From: Gallibacter pasteurianus_A
GTDB lineage: Bacteria; Bacillota; Clostridia; Peptostreptococcales; Anaerovoracaceae
Direction: 5' to 3'
DNA length: 64,000 nt
Assembly (NCBI GenBank): GCA_963596005.1
Contig: CAVBJF010000002.1
Coordinates: 265,845 to 329,844, forward strand
Part shown: positions 35,938 to 45,164 of the stretch, piece by piece
Position numbering within the stretch: the stretch's first letter is position 1
How the letters are laid out: every line of letters begins with the position of its first letter
Position numbers and translations under genes: made by a program
Notes under the pieces: model-generated
Told to the model about the DNA's origin: nothing
The model's database searches: none
Seen by the model: only the letters and a program-made list of their open reading frames with translations

Positions 35938-37562
35938 TTGATTGCCTCCTTACATGTCACTATTTTAGGATTAAAATCTCTCATCAGCTTATTTGTCTGC
36001 GTAGTATAAAAACTATTGCCTGCAAAAAATTCTCTCGTTCCTCCTACGGAAATCAGCTCACCGTTAAAAAGCATCGCACATCTATCAGCATGCTCAGCAC
36101 AAAATTCGATATCATGACTTACCATACAAATTGTAATTTCTTTCTTTTCTGTAAGCTCGTTAAAAATCTTGGCAAGTGTTCGTTTAAAAAAAGGATCTAT
36201 TGCTTTTGTGGGCTCGTCAAGCAACAAAATGTCAGGCTCTGTCAACAATATTTTTCCTATGGCAAGTCTTTGCTGCTCACCGCCGGAAAGATCATACGGA
36301 TTAGCTTCCGCAAGGCTTGTAAGATCCATCAGCGAAAGCATTTCATCCACCTTTTTAATATTTTCCTTCATTGTGTCATCTTTATTTAACGCAGCATATA
36401 GCTCCTCTTGCAAAGTTATTTCCGTAAATAATGCTTGCGGATTTTGCGGTACCATACAAATCTTTAAATTTTTGTCATTTTTAATTTTCCCACGCTGAGA
36501 TCTTAGCATATTACAAAGAAGTTTTAGAAGCGTACTCTTTCCCGAGCCATTGCTTCCCATAATAGCTAAAGTTTCTTTTTTTCTTATATCAAAATCAGCA
36601 CCCTTTATGATAAAATCGCTGTTTTTATCATATCTGTACCAGAGATTTTTAACTTCTATTAGTTTCTCATTTGCATTTTCTTCTATACCATCTTTTAATT
36701 GCGATCTTAAAATGATATCACCATCCTCAAGTTGGTTTATCTTATCAAGATACTTACTTAGATATATCTTGCCGCTTCTTACGGTCAACGGTATATCTTC
36801 TTTTACATCAAGCTGAGAAAATATCTGCACTACAGGTGGAAAGGCCTCTATATTGGTATCTTTTAAGGTTTTAACTATTTCAGTTGGCTCACCAAAAGCT
36901 ATTACCCTACCCTCATCTAAAATTAAGAGTTTATCTGCAAGTGGTAAAAGCTCATCAAGGTTATGCTCCGAGAGAACCACGGTTATTCCAAATTCCTTAT
37001 TTAGCTTTGAAATGACATTTATAAAATCTTCTGTCGCTATTGGATCCAGGTATGCTGTCGGCTCATCTAAAAGTAAGATTTGCGGATTCATCGCCATCAC
37101 GGAAGCAAGATTTAGCTTTTGCTTTTCCCCTCCCGAAAGCGCATCTATATCGCGTTCAAACCAGCTTAAAATATCGAAATAATTTGATATTTCTGCCACG
37201 CGTCGTTTTATAAAGCTGTTATCATATCCAAGATTTTCAAGTCCGAATGCAATCTCGTGCCACACTTTATCTGTTACGATTTGAGCTTCCGGATTTTGCA
37301 AAATATATCCCGTAGATGATACACTTTTTCTCTCTTCTGTTTGCTCTATCTCAATCCCGTCTATATATACACCGCCCGTCTTTTCGCCATATGGAATCAG
37401 CTGTTTTTTCATATGTCTGAGAAGTGTGCTCTTGCCTGAGCCGGACTTACCGCATATAACGACAAATTCACCCTCTTTGATACCCAAATTTATATCGTGT
37501 AAATTCAAGCTTTCAGAAAGCGGATATTTGAAGCTGAGATTTTTTATTTCAATCTTTTCCAT
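35916..37562 (-). CDS. ECF transporter double ATPase (A1-A2 fusion)
   Basis: This 548-residue cytoplasmic protein holds two complete ABC ATPase units in one chain. The first (about 1-245) has GKSGSGKST at 38-46, LSGGEKQKL and LLLDEPTAYLDP; the second (about 300-530) has GSNGSGKST, LSGGEQQRLA and LLLDEPTKAIDP. Many Firmicutes encode EcfA1 and EcfA2 separately; fused ATPases are found with dedicated, group I-like systems. It lies between the T and S genes, overlapping both, which shows the transporter has its own dedicated module rather than relying on a shared energising unit. Confidence 0.94.
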   Translation of the reverse strand: MEKIEIKNLSFKYPLSESLNLHDINLGIKEGEFVVICGKSGSGKSTLLRHMKKQLIPYGEKTGGVYIDGIEIEQTEERKSVSSTGYILQNPEAQIVTDKVWHEIAFGLENLGYDNSFIKRRVAEISNYFDILSWFERDIDALSGGEKQKLNLASVMAMNPQILLLDEPTAYLDPIATEDFINVISKLNKEFGITVVLSEHNLDELLPLADKLLILDEGRVIAFGEPTEIVKTLKDTNIEAFPPVVQIFSQLDVKEDIPLTVRSGKIYLSKYLDKINQLEDGDIILRSQLKDGIEENANEKLIEVKNLWYRYDKNSDFIIKGADFDIRKKETLAIMGSNGSGKSTLLKLLCNMLRSQRGKIKNDKNLKICMVPQNPQALFTEITLQEELYAALNKDDTMKENIKKVDEMLSLMDLTSLAEANPYDLSGGEQQRLAIGKILLTEPDILLLDEPTKAIDPFFKRTLAKIFNELTEKKEITICMVSHDIEFCAEHADRCAMLFNGELISVGGTREFFAGNSFYTTQTNKLMRDFNPKIVTCKEAINWLKIQI

Positions 37563-38419
37563 TTAATATCTCCAATCAAATCTAAAATCGGTGCGATCAT
37601 TGACAATGCAAAAAATGAAAGCAAAACTACTATAAAATGCAAATCACATTGAGGATATTCAACGCTTGGATAAAAAATCACTTCTACATCGTATTTTTTC
37701 ATAAAGAAAAGGGATATGAAGGCAAAAAGTATCATTAAAAAAGTCAAAAACAAATCTCTTAAAATAAACTTGTACATGCTGTAAGTACTTCTGCCTTTTA
37801 GCCCATAACCACGTGCTGCCATTGAGTCAGCAGTTTCTATCGACGCTTCAAGCGACCAGCTTATCAATATAGATGTCCTCCTTGCGGTAGTTTTTATTTT
37901 TTTTAAAAGAGATCCGTTTTCAGTTACGCCCATACATCTCTGCACATTTGAAATCTCCGCATATCTTTTTCTAAGCAAAGGTATATATCTAAAAATCATA
38001 GAAACAAAAAGTGCAAAGAATGATGAAATCCTAGAAAACAAATATAAAATCATCTCACCGTTTAAAATCTTATTCAAGCATTCAAACCATACGATAATAT
38101 TAGCAAATACACAGCCTGCAAACAATCCAAATAACAAGGCTTCAAGCGTTACCGCATTTTCACCGATATTAAACAGATTCGTATTTCCTCTATGCGTAAA
38201 CAGTATATTTATAAGAGTTATAAAAAAAACAGTTATTATCATCATAAGAATATTTTTTATCAATGATTTTATACCGCCCAGCATAAAAATATAAAAAAGA
38301 CTTACAGCCACAGAGACAAAAAGAACGGCAGGCGATGCTGTTGAAATAACAATTCCTACCAAAAGCATAAAGTATATAAATATAGCTATTGGATTATATG
38401 TTAAAAATTCGCGCTGCAC
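37544..38419 (-). CDS. ECF transporter transmembrane (T) component
   Basis: This 291-residue membrane protein has five to seven helices and the family's coupling motif MAARGYGLKGR near residue 203, with a related MFRYIPLLRKRYAEI stretch before it; these helices contact the ATPases. It is the first gene of the ECF set and starts after an AAGGAGAG site. Only 27 bases separate it from the OpuC-type permease gene upstream, and no terminator or clear promoter is visible there, so the ECF genes may be part of the same transcript. Confidence 0.9.
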   Translation of the reverse strand: MQREFLTYNPIAIFIYFMLLVGIVISTASPAVLFVSVAVSLFYIFMLGGIKSLIKNILMMIITVFFITLINILFTHRGNTNLFNIGENAVTLEALLFGLFAGCVFANIIVWFECLNKILNGEMILYLFSRISSFFALFVSMIFRYIPLLRKRYAEISNVQRCMGVTENGSLLKKIKTTARRTSILISWSLEASIETADSMAARGYGLKGRSTYSMYKFILRDLFLTFLMILFAFISLFFMKKYDVEVIFYPSVEYPQCDLHFIVVLLSFFALSMIAPILDLIGDIKWKRLK

Positions 38420-38446
38420 GTTCTCTCCTTAATATTAAATTTTAAT

Positions 38447-40027
38447 TTACCCTTTGATTATGCCCTCTTTTACCAGCCAATCATGTGCCACATCTTTTGG
38501 GTCCCCACCAAGTTCATCAACTCTGTAATTTAGCTCCTGCATAACCTCTTCAGTCAAGAGCGGATTTAATTCCCTACAAGCCTTTTCTATTTCAGGATAT
38601 TTTTCCAATACATCAGTTCTTATCGTAGGTACAGCATGATATGGCGGGAAGAAGTTTTTATCATCCTCCAAAACCTTTAGCTGAAATTTTTTCAAAAGAC
38701 CGTCTGTTGTAAAGGCATCTATAACCTGCACCTCATCGTTTTCAAGAGCATGATATCTTGTAGAACTGTCAAGACCGCTATTTGATTTAAAGTTTAATCC
38801 GTAATATTCGCAAAGTGCAGAATATCCGTCCTTTCTATTCAAAAATTCGTGTGTTGTACCTATCTTAAACTCGGAAGAGCATTTAGCTAAGTCGCTCACT
38901 GTATTTAAATTATACTTATCAGCAATTTCCTGCTTCATCGCAAGCGCATACGTATTATTGTATTTCGACTGTCCGAGAGTTACAAGATCATACTTTTCTT
39001 TCATCTCTTTTTTACATGTCTCATACACTTCATCCGTATCATTATTTGTATCGTGCTTTAGTATACTCATGTATTGTGTACCTGTGTAATCGATATACAT
39101 ATCAATTTCACCTTTTTGTATAGCTTCAAGCACAACCTGACTTCCGCCAAGATCCTGTTTCCTTTCAACCTCGATGCCTGTTTTGTCTTCTATCACATCA
39201 GAGTATAGGTGCATCAAGACTTCTTGTTCCGTATAATCCTTACTTGCAACAACAACCTTTTCCTTGCTGTTTTCCGCAATACCGGAAATAATATTAAAAG
39301 ATATCAAAGCAGCTATAATCACTGCGAATATTCCAAGTATAATTTTTTTTACCTTTCGGCTCTTTTTTATCTGTTCGATATTTCCGTTATAATTTTTTTG
39401 CAAGCTGATTGGAGTTACAAGCTTTTCTATCATGCCTATAATCCAGTCCACAAAAAGTGCCAATAAGCTTGCCGGGATCGCACCGGCTAAAATCTGCGCA
39501 TTACTTACAGTTCTTATACCAGAGAATATCAAATAACCAAGTCCGCCTGCACCGATATAAGCAGCCATAGTCATAAGTCCGACAGCCGTAACAGCAGAGA
39601 TCCTAACGCCTGCCATTATTACCGGTAATGCCAATGGCAACTGTATCCTAAAAAGACTTTGGGTTTTAGTTAATCCAATACCCTTCGCCGCTTCAAGTGT
39701 AAGCGGATCTATATTCTCAAGGCCTGTATACGTATTTTTAATAATCGGCAAAAGAGAATATATAACTACCATCACAATTGCAGGAAGCGATCCTATACCG
39801 AGTAGTGGTATCGAAAGTCCAAGTAAAGCAAGTGACGGAATAGCCTGTATAATATTTGCAACACCTAACACAGGTTTGCTCAACTTTTTAATGTAACTAA
39901 TCAATATACCAAGCGGCACACCAACTAGAATCGAAAATATAACCGCTATGCAAGTCAGTTTTATATGCTCAAGCGTAAGTGAGCCGATTTCACCGATGTT
40001 TTCGGAAATAAAAGTCATAAAATCCAT
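38447..40027 (-). CDS. Fused permease and substrate-binding protein of an OpuC-type ABC transporter
   Basis: In this 526-residue protein an N-terminal permease domain (about 1-210, with six or so helices and the EAA-like LEAAKGIGLTKTQSLFRIQLPLALP loop in pieces) is joined by one more helix (about 228-248) to an extracellular OpuAC-type binding domain (about 255-526; VVVASKDYTEQEVLMHLYSD and DMYIDYTGTQ). Such systems import glycine betaine, choline, carnitine or similar compounds for osmoprotection; in some Firmicutes relatives export bile acids. The substrate is not certain. It overlaps the ATPase gene by one base. Confidence 0.9.
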   Translation of the reverse strand: MDFMTFISENIGEIGSLTLEHIKLTCIAVIFSILVGVPLGILISYIKKLSKPVLGVANIIQAIPSLALLGLSIPLLGIGSLPAIVMVVIYSLLPIIKNTYTGLENIDPLTLEAAKGIGLTKTQSLFRIQLPLALPVIMAGVRISAVTAVGLMTMAAYIGAGGLGYLIFSGIRTVSNAQILAGAIPASLLALFVDWIIGMIEKLVTPISLQKNYNGNIEQIKKSRKVKKIILGIFAVIIAALISFNIISGIAENSKEKVVVASKDYTEQEVLMHLYSDVIEDKTGIEVERKQDLGGSQVVLEAIQKGEIDMYIDYTGTQYMSILKHDTNNDTDEVYETCKKEMKEKYDLVTLGQSKYNNTYALAMKQEIADKYNLNTVSDLAKCSSEFKIGTTHEFLNRKDGYSALCEYYGLNFKSNSGLDSSTRYHALENDEVQVIDAFTTDGLLKKFQLKVLEDDKNFFPPYHAVPTIRTDVLEKYPEIEKACRELNPLLTEEVMQELNYRVDELGGDPKDVAHDWLVKEGIIKG

Positions 40028-41178
40028 TATTTTTCACTCTCCTTTCCTTCCTCATCATCCTCTTTAGTCAAATAAGGAGAGCTCATAACATTTATAAGGC
40101 TACTGCTTGTAATAAGACCCCTCAACACACCTTGATCATCTACAACAGGTATATTTGTAGTATCTGTTTCATCAATTTTTTGCAACAAGTCTACAATACT
40201 ATCCTGCGGTTTTGCTGTAATTATAGTTTCTTTTCTATATATATCACCTGCCGTTAACCACGGTCTAAAAGCGCTATATAAACCTCTACGGTTGACAATA
40301 CCTATGTACTTTTTATCGTCATCAACTACTATCAAAGTATCGATATGATGTTGCACCATTCTCCTTATACAGTCAATTCTTGTAAGCTCCGGCTTACATG
40401 TTATAGGCTCCGGAATCATTATATCCTCAACCTTGATATATTCCGGTGAATCCCAAATTTTATTTTTACCAATAAAGTTTTCTACAAATTCATTTTTAGG
40501 ATGCTTCAAGATTTCTTCCGGAGTATCATATTGAACTATCTCTCCGTCCTTCATAATCATAATCCTATCTGCAATCTTGATAGCTTCATCCATGTCATGC
40601 GTTACAAAAACTATGGTTGCATCCATTTTTTTATGCAAGTTTATCAATTCATCCTGCAAATTTGTCCTCGTCATCGGATCAAGTGCTGAAAACGGTTCAT
40701 CCATCAAGATAACCTTAGGATCATTTGCAAGTGCTCGTGCTACGCCTACCCTCTGTTGTTGACCGCCTGAAAGATTAGTTGGATATTTATCTAAATACTC
40801 ATCTTCATCAAGCTCCATTATATCCATAAGCCTTTTTGTATTTTTTTCAATTTCATCCTTATCTTTTTTTTCTAATCTTTGAACGAGCTCAATGTTTTCC
40901 TTTACAGTCATATGAGGAAAAAGACCCATCTGCTGTATAACATATCCGATACTTCTTCTAAGCTCTGTTTTATTTACTTTTTCAATATTTTTGCCATCTA
41001 TTAAAATAGTGCCGGTGGTCGGAGTTATCAATCTATTTATCATCTTTAGGGTTGTAGTCTTTCCGCAACCACTCGCACCTATTATGGCAACAAGCTCTTT
41101 ATCATTGATTGTAAAGCTAATATCTCGAAGAACTTTTTTATCTTTAAATTCTTTTGAAACATTTACAAATTCAATCAT
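40027..41178 (-). CDS. OpuC-type ABC transporter ATPase with CBS domains
   Basis: This 383-residue ATPase has Walker A GASGCGKTT at about 34-42, LSGGQQQRVGVARAL, Walker B VILMDEPFSALDP, and a C-terminal pair of CBS domains (about 255-370) that in OpuA-type transporters sense ionic strength or nucleotides and so gate uptake. The partner is the fused permease-binding protein that follows in a one-base overlap. A clear promoter lies upstream. Osmotic control through the CBS pair is expected from the family. Confidence 0.93.
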   Translation of the reverse strand: MIEFVNVSKEFKDKKVLRDISFTINDKELVAIIGASGCGKTTTLKMINRLITPTTGTILIDGKNIEKVNKTELRRSIGYVIQQMGLFPHMTVKENIELVQRLEKKDKDEIEKNTKRLMDIMELDEDEYLDKYPTNLSGGQQQRVGVARALANDPKVILMDEPFSALDPMTRTNLQDELINLHKKMDATIVFVTHDMDEAIKIADRIMIMKDGEIVQYDTPEEILKHPKNEFVENFIGKNKIWDSPEYIKVEDIMIPEPITCKPELTRIDCIRRMVQHHIDTLIVVDDDKKYIGIVNRRGLYSAFRPWLTAGDIYRKETIITAKPQDSIVDLLQKIDETDTTNIPVVDDQGVLRGLITSSSLINVMSSPYLTKEDDEEGKESEK

Positions 41179-41216
41179 GCAATACCTCTTTCATCTTTGG
41201 TGTAAAATACCTTATT

Positions 41217-41245
41217 ATTATACTATATTTGCGATATTTTATCAA
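41217..41245 (-). promoter_or_regulatory. Promoter of the OpuC-type operon
   Basis: A -35 TTGATA (41240-41245) and a perfect -10 TATAAT (41217-41222) are 17 bases apart on the minus strand. It could also drive the ECF genes farther down. Confidence 0.72.
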
Positions 41246-41339
41246 AGAAGTGTCAAAAATGTAATGGAAATCAAACAATTAAATTCCATTGCTTTCTTCA
41301 TCATTATTTTTCTGGTTATTTGCTGATATTATTTTATAT

Positions 41340-42449
41340 TTAGTCAAGTATAACGCCGTCTTCATCAACCTGTACTTCTTTGACTGTATGTTGTGGCTTT
41401 GGTTGGTTGCTTTCATCGGCATGACTGCTATTGTCCTCTGCTGTATTTTTTTCCTTCGCTATCGTATCCAAAAGTAAGCCTTCGATTTTATTTAAAATCT
41501 CGGTATTTTCACTTAGATATGTTTTTACATTTTCTCTGCCCTGACCTATCCTGTTGCCCTCAAAGCTATACCAAGATCCGGCTTTATCTATGATGTCTCT
41601 GTTGACGGCACAATCCATTATATCTCCTATCTTCGAAATGCCCTCGCCATACATGATATCAAACTCCGCCTGCTTAAACGGAGGTGCGACCTTATTTTTA
41701 ACAATTTTAACTCTCACACGATTGCCTAGCATTTGATCGCCTTGCTTTATTGTCTCGACCTTTCTCACATCAAATCTCATAGATGCATAAAACTTAAGTG
41801 CGCGACCACCTGTTGTAGTTTCGGGATTACCGTATATCACACCAATTTTTTCTCTCAGCTGATTTATAAATACAACCGAAGCCTTTGACTTATTTATAAC
41901 GCCTGCAAGCTTTCTTAACGCCTGAGACATGAGCCTTGCCTGCAATCCAACATGACTGTCGCCCATATCACCGTCTATTTCTGTTTTAGGCACTAAAGCT
42001 GCCACAGAGTCAACTACTATAACATCAAGTGCACCGGATCTGACGAGAAGCTCGCAAATTTCAAGTGCCTGTTCGCCTGTATCAGGCTGTGATACTAAAA
42101 GCTCGTCTATATTTACTCCGAGATTTTTAGCATACTCCGGGTCGAGTGCGTGCTCAGCATCTATGAAAGCAGCCTTACCGCCTGTCTTTTGTGCTTCTGC
42201 TATTATATGAAGAGCAAGAGTTGTTTTGCCTGAAGACTCAGGTCCGTAAATTTCTATGATACGGCCCTTTGGAATACCTCCGATACCTGTCGCTAAATCA
42301 AGGCTCATAGAGCCTGTCGAAATAGCTTCGATGTTTAGTTTCATATTGTCATCGCCAAGCCTCATAACCGAGCCCTTGCCGAATTGCTTTTCTATCTGTG
42401 CAAGTGCATCCTTTAATGCTTTTTCTTTATTTTCATTTATGTCAGCCAT
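41340..42449 (-). CDS. recA: Recombinase A
   Basis: RecA forms filaments on single-stranded DNA, drives strand exchange and activates the SOS response by stimulating LexA self-cleavage. The 369-residue protein is full length, with the Walker A GPESSGKTT near residue 68, IDAEHALDPEYAKNLGV, and the DNA-binding loops LMSQALRKL and NQLREKIGVIYGNPETTTGG. The C-terminus is acidic. An AAGGAGG site precedes the ATG. A LexA-type box sits in the promoter region, so SOS control is expected. Confidence 0.99.
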   Translation of the reverse strand: MADINENKEKALKDALAQIEKQFGKGSVMRLGDDNMKLNIEAISTGSMSLDLATGIGGIPKGRIIEIYGPESSGKTTLALHIIAEAQKTGGKAAFIDAEHALDPEYAKNLGVNIDELLVSQPDTGEQALEICELLVRSGALDVIVVDSVAALVPKTEIDGDMGDSHVGLQARLMSQALRKLAGVINKSKASVVFINQLREKIGVIYGNPETTTGGRALKFYASMRFDVRKVETIKQGDQMLGNRVRVKIVKNKVAPPFKQAEFDIMYGEGISKIGDIMDCAVNRDIIDKAGSWYSFEGNRIGQGRENVKTYLSENTEILNKIEGLLLDTIAKEKNTAEDNSSHADESNQPKPQHTVKEVQVDEDGVILD

Positions 42450-42483
42450 ATTATATTTTCCTCCTTAAACTCATTAAAAAACA

Positions 42484-42523
42484 AATATAAGTTGCAAGAA
42501 CATTTGTTCACACAACTTATATT
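42484..42523 (-). terminator. Dyad upstream of recA, likely terminator for the LCP-cinA run and also recA operator region
   Basis: A perfect 11-bp repeat, AATATAAGTTG against CAACTTATATT, surrounds the LexA box and on the minus strand is followed by TGTTTTTTAATG. It fits a Rho-independent terminator for transcripts coming from the LCP gene. recA's own transcript should start inside the first arm and so escape it. Confidence 0.65.
42498..42509. promoter_or_regulatory. LexA (SOS) box of recA
   Basis: GAACATTTGTTC matches the Gram-positive DinR/LexA consensus GAAC-N4-GTTC exactly and lies at the predicted start of recA transcription. Confidence 0.9.
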
Positions 42524-42547
42524 ATATTAGTTTATTTATGCTGTCAA
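42521..42547 (-). promoter_or_regulatory. recA promoter
   Basis: A consensus -35 TTGACA (42542-42547) and a TATAAT at 42521-42526 are 15 bases apart on the minus strand; TAATAT two bases further gives 17. The LexA box is immediately downstream. Confidence 0.72.
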
Positions 42548-42554
42548 GCAAATT

Positions 42555-42568
42555 CGAACAAATGTTTT
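42555..42568. promoter_or_regulatory. Possible second, weaker LexA site
   Basis: CGAACAAATGTTTT keeps one perfect half-site and a degenerate second half, just upstream of the recA -35 box and adjoining the LCP stop codon. Confidence 0.35.
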
Positions 42569-43873
42569 TTAATCTGCTTCTGAGCCTTCTGTTATGCCGG
42601 TTTCAGAGATTATCTTTTGGTTTATCTGCGATGCCTTATTACTCATCTCGTAGTTATCGATTCCAAAAACTTCCTTATAAAGTCTTGCATTGTTTTCCTC
42701 AAGCGTCGTTGTAATGGCAATCCACTTACCATTCACAATACCGCCCCAATAATTGAATGGATATCCAACCGACTTATTTATGTCAAACTTCAATGCTTTT
42801 GGCAACAATGATGTAATGTCTTTTGTTTTCATATTAGTCTGTATTTCCGGGAATACCTTATCTGTGAGCTCTGTAACCTTTGTAGGATGTTCTTTTGCTT
42901 TTGCAAGAACAGCAGTCAAAACCTTTTTAATTCGCTCTGTCCTGCCCGGATCTCCACCGGATGTCTTTCGTATACGACAATATGTCGCTGACTGCACACC
43001 ATCTAATGTTTGTTTTCCTGTAGAAGTTACCTCCGTCCACTCTCTATCGGTGTTATTTGCTGTCTCTGGCCCCCATTTGTTTAAGTCAGCAAGCTCGTTT
43101 TCTTCAACTTCAATTTCTATGCCACCAAGCGTGTCGACAGTATCAGCCACAGAATTCCAGTCTACTACTACAAATTCCGAAATATTAAGGTCAAGACTTT
43201 GATTTAGCATCTTACATGTATTTACCGGACCTCCAAATGCGTGTGCATGCGTTGCTTTATCAAGCATACTCTCGCCATTTACATCATCCATAAGAAGATA
43301 TGTATCTCTCATAACAGATGTGAGTGTTATCTTACCTGTTGATTTTTCTATCGTAGCAATAACTATTGCATCTGTCCTTGAGTTTGCTTGGCTTTCGCCC
43401 TTTCTCTCATCGGTACCTAATATCGCTATATTTCTGTAGTCTTTTAAGTTTTCGGCTACCGTTTCATCTATACCGAATTCTTCATAATTTGTATCTACAT
43501 AATCCATTTTGCCAACCTGCGAATCGAGGAAAAAGTATGCGCCTACTCCTATTGCCGCAAGAAGCAAAATCAATACTACAATTACCTTAGGCCAGATTCT
43601 TTTTTTCTTGCCGTTTTTACCATTTTTACTATTTTTACCGCCTTTTTTCGCCTTTTTAGACTTTGGACTTTTTTTGTTTAAATCTTTGGCATCTTCCTCT
43701 GTCAAAAAAGGTTTTTTAGGGGCTGTGTAATAATCATCAGCACTCTTTTGATTATTTTGCTCCAAGTTCATAAATTCTGCCAAAAAATCCTCTGACAGAT
43801 CGTTTTTCTTTCTTTTTCCCTTAGGTGCCGTCGGCTTTATATCGTTATTTTGATCATATTTGTCACTTCGCAT
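42569..43873 (-). CDS. LytR-CpsA-Psr (LCP) family protein
   Basis: LCP proteins attach teichoic acids or other glycopolymers to peptidoglycan from lipid carriers. This 434-residue protein has a long, basic cytoplasmic tail (1-94), a single membrane helix (about 95-116) and the extracytoplasmic LCP domain (about 145-320), with NIAILGTDERKGESQANSRTD in pieces, conserved Arg and Asp residues and SVMRDTYLLMDDV. The gene starts in a TAATG overlap with cinA and is followed by the recA promoter region. An LCP gene between cinA and recA is not the usual neighbour order. Confidence 0.92.
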   Translation of the reverse strand: MRSDKYDQNNDIKPTAPKGKRKKNDLSEDFLAEFMNLEQNNQKSADDYYTAPKKPFLTEEDAKDLNKKSPKSKKAKKGGKNSKNGKNGKKKRIWPKVIVVLILLLAAIGVGAYFFLDSQVGKMDYVDTNYEEFGIDETVAENLKDYRNIAILGTDERKGESQANSRTDAIVIATIEKSTGKITLTSVMRDTYLLMDDVNGESMLDKATHAHAFGGPVNTCKMLNQSLDLNISEFVVVDWNSVADTVDTLGGIEIEVEENELADLNKWGPETANNTDREWTEVTSTGKQTLDGVQSATYCRIRKTSGGDPGRTERIKKVLTAVLAKAKEHPTKVTELTDKVFPEIQTNMKTKDITSLLPKALKFDINKSVGYPFNYWGGIVNGKWIAITTTLEENNARLYKEVFGIDNYEMSNKASQINQKIISETGITEGSEAD

Positions 43874-45111
43874 TACATATCTCCTAACACATCATATACC
43901 ATTTTTATCATCGTATTTACACTGCGACGCCTTAGCGTATCTCTATCAGCATATGCAAAACGATTTTCTTTACATGTTAATTTATTTTTGTACAGAATTG
44001 TAGTATACACCAAACCTATCGGTTTTTCAAGCGTACCACCATCCGGTCCTGCAAGTCCTGTTACTGCAACACATATATCACTACCTGAAGCTTTATACAA
44101 GCCTTCTGCCATTTCTTTTGCAACTTCTTCACTTACCGCGCCGTATTTTTTAAGTGTTTTCTCGCTTACATCAAGCTCGTCTATCTTCGCTTGATTGCTA
44201 TATGTTATAAGCCCTCTATCAAAAACTGCTGAGCTTCCGCTAACGCCCACAATAGTATCTGCAAACATCCCGCCTGTACATGATTCGGCCGATGAAAGTG
44301 TCAGACCTTTTTCCTTTAGCCTTGCTACAAGCCTTTCTTCTGTATTTTCATCACCCACCAAGCACATATATTTGCCGATTCGCTTTTTTATCTCCTCTAT
44401 ACAACTATCAACCGCATGCTCTGCTTCAGCGAAATTCTTTCTTTTTGACGTAATGCGTATCGTAACTTCGCCGCCCTTTGCATATGTAGCTATCGTTGGA
44501 TCTGTCTGATTATCTATCAAGTCGATAATTTTTGTTTCGAGCGTTGACTCTCCTATGCCAATTGTCTTCACAAATTTATAACAGATTGCATCTTTTGATT
44601 TTTTTGAAAGGAAATCCCTCACATAAGCTTCAAACATCGGTTTCATCTCGAATGGAGGTCCCGGGAGTGCAATAACTATTTTATTGTCAACTTCAGATAT
44701 AAAACCCGGTGCAGTTCCATAATCATTTTGCATAGGTATACAGCCTTCGGGGAGGAATGCCTGTTTTATATTATTTTCTGTCATTTCTCTTCTTTGGACA
44801 AAAAACCTCTTTTGCATCCTGTCAAGTGCCTCATCATTTTGCACTAATTTTTTGTCGATAGCCTGTGCTATCACCTCTTTTGTCAAATCGTCTTGTGTTG
44901 GCCCAAGTCCACCTGTTGTAATAACTATATCGCTCTCTTTAAGAGCTTCCTTTACCGTTTTAGCCACTCTTTTTGGATTGTCACCTACCGTATAATGAAA
45001 TATAACATCTATTCCTAAATCGTTTAAATTTTTTGATAAAAATGCAGCATTTGTATTTGCAATTTGACCAAATAATATTTCTGTACCTACTGCAACTATT
45101 GTACTTTTCAC
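43873..45111 (-). CDS. cinA: CinA family protein (competence/damage-inducible; nicotinamide-nucleotide amidase)
   Basis: This 412-residue protein has the N-terminal MoCF-like domain (about 1-170; VAVGTEILFGQIANTNAAFL and TTGGLGPTQDDLTKE) with pyrophosphatase activity in relatives, and the C-terminal CinA domain (about 250-412; LSSAESCTGGMFADTIVGVSG in pieces), a nicotinamide mononucleotide deamidase with catalytic Ser. The start codon is GTG at 45111, supported by an AAGGAA site. It follows pgsA, as in many Firmicutes in which pgsA-cinA-recA are neighbours. Confidence 0.94.
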   Translation of the reverse strand: MKSTIVAVGTEILFGQIANTNAAFLSKNLNDLGIDVIFHYTVGDNPKRVAKTVKEALKESDIVITTGGLGPTQDDLTKEVIAQAIDKKLVQNDEALDRMQKRFFVQRREMTENNIKQAFLPEGCIPMQNDYGTAPGFISEVDNKIVIALPGPPFEMKPMFEAYVRDFLSKKSKDAICYKFVKTIGIGESTLETKIIDLIDNQTDPTIATYAKGGEVTIRITSKRKNFAEAEHAVDSCIEEIKKRIGKYMCLVGDENTEERLVARLKEKGLTLSSAESCTGGMFADTIVGVSGSSAVFDRGLITYSNQAKIDELDVSEKTLKKYGAVSEEVAKEMAEGLYKASGSDICVAVTGLAGPDGGTLEKPIGLVYTTILYKNKLTCKENRFAYADRDTLRRRSVNTMIKMVYDVLGDM

Positions 45112-45164
45112 AGTCTATTCCTTTCCTGTTTGGTTTTTGGCAGTGCAGGTGCCGCCGCCACTAT

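Noticed and set aside
45112..45164. GC-rich stretch between pgsA and cinA as a terminator or RNA element
   Set aside because: I could not form a convincing stem with a T-run.
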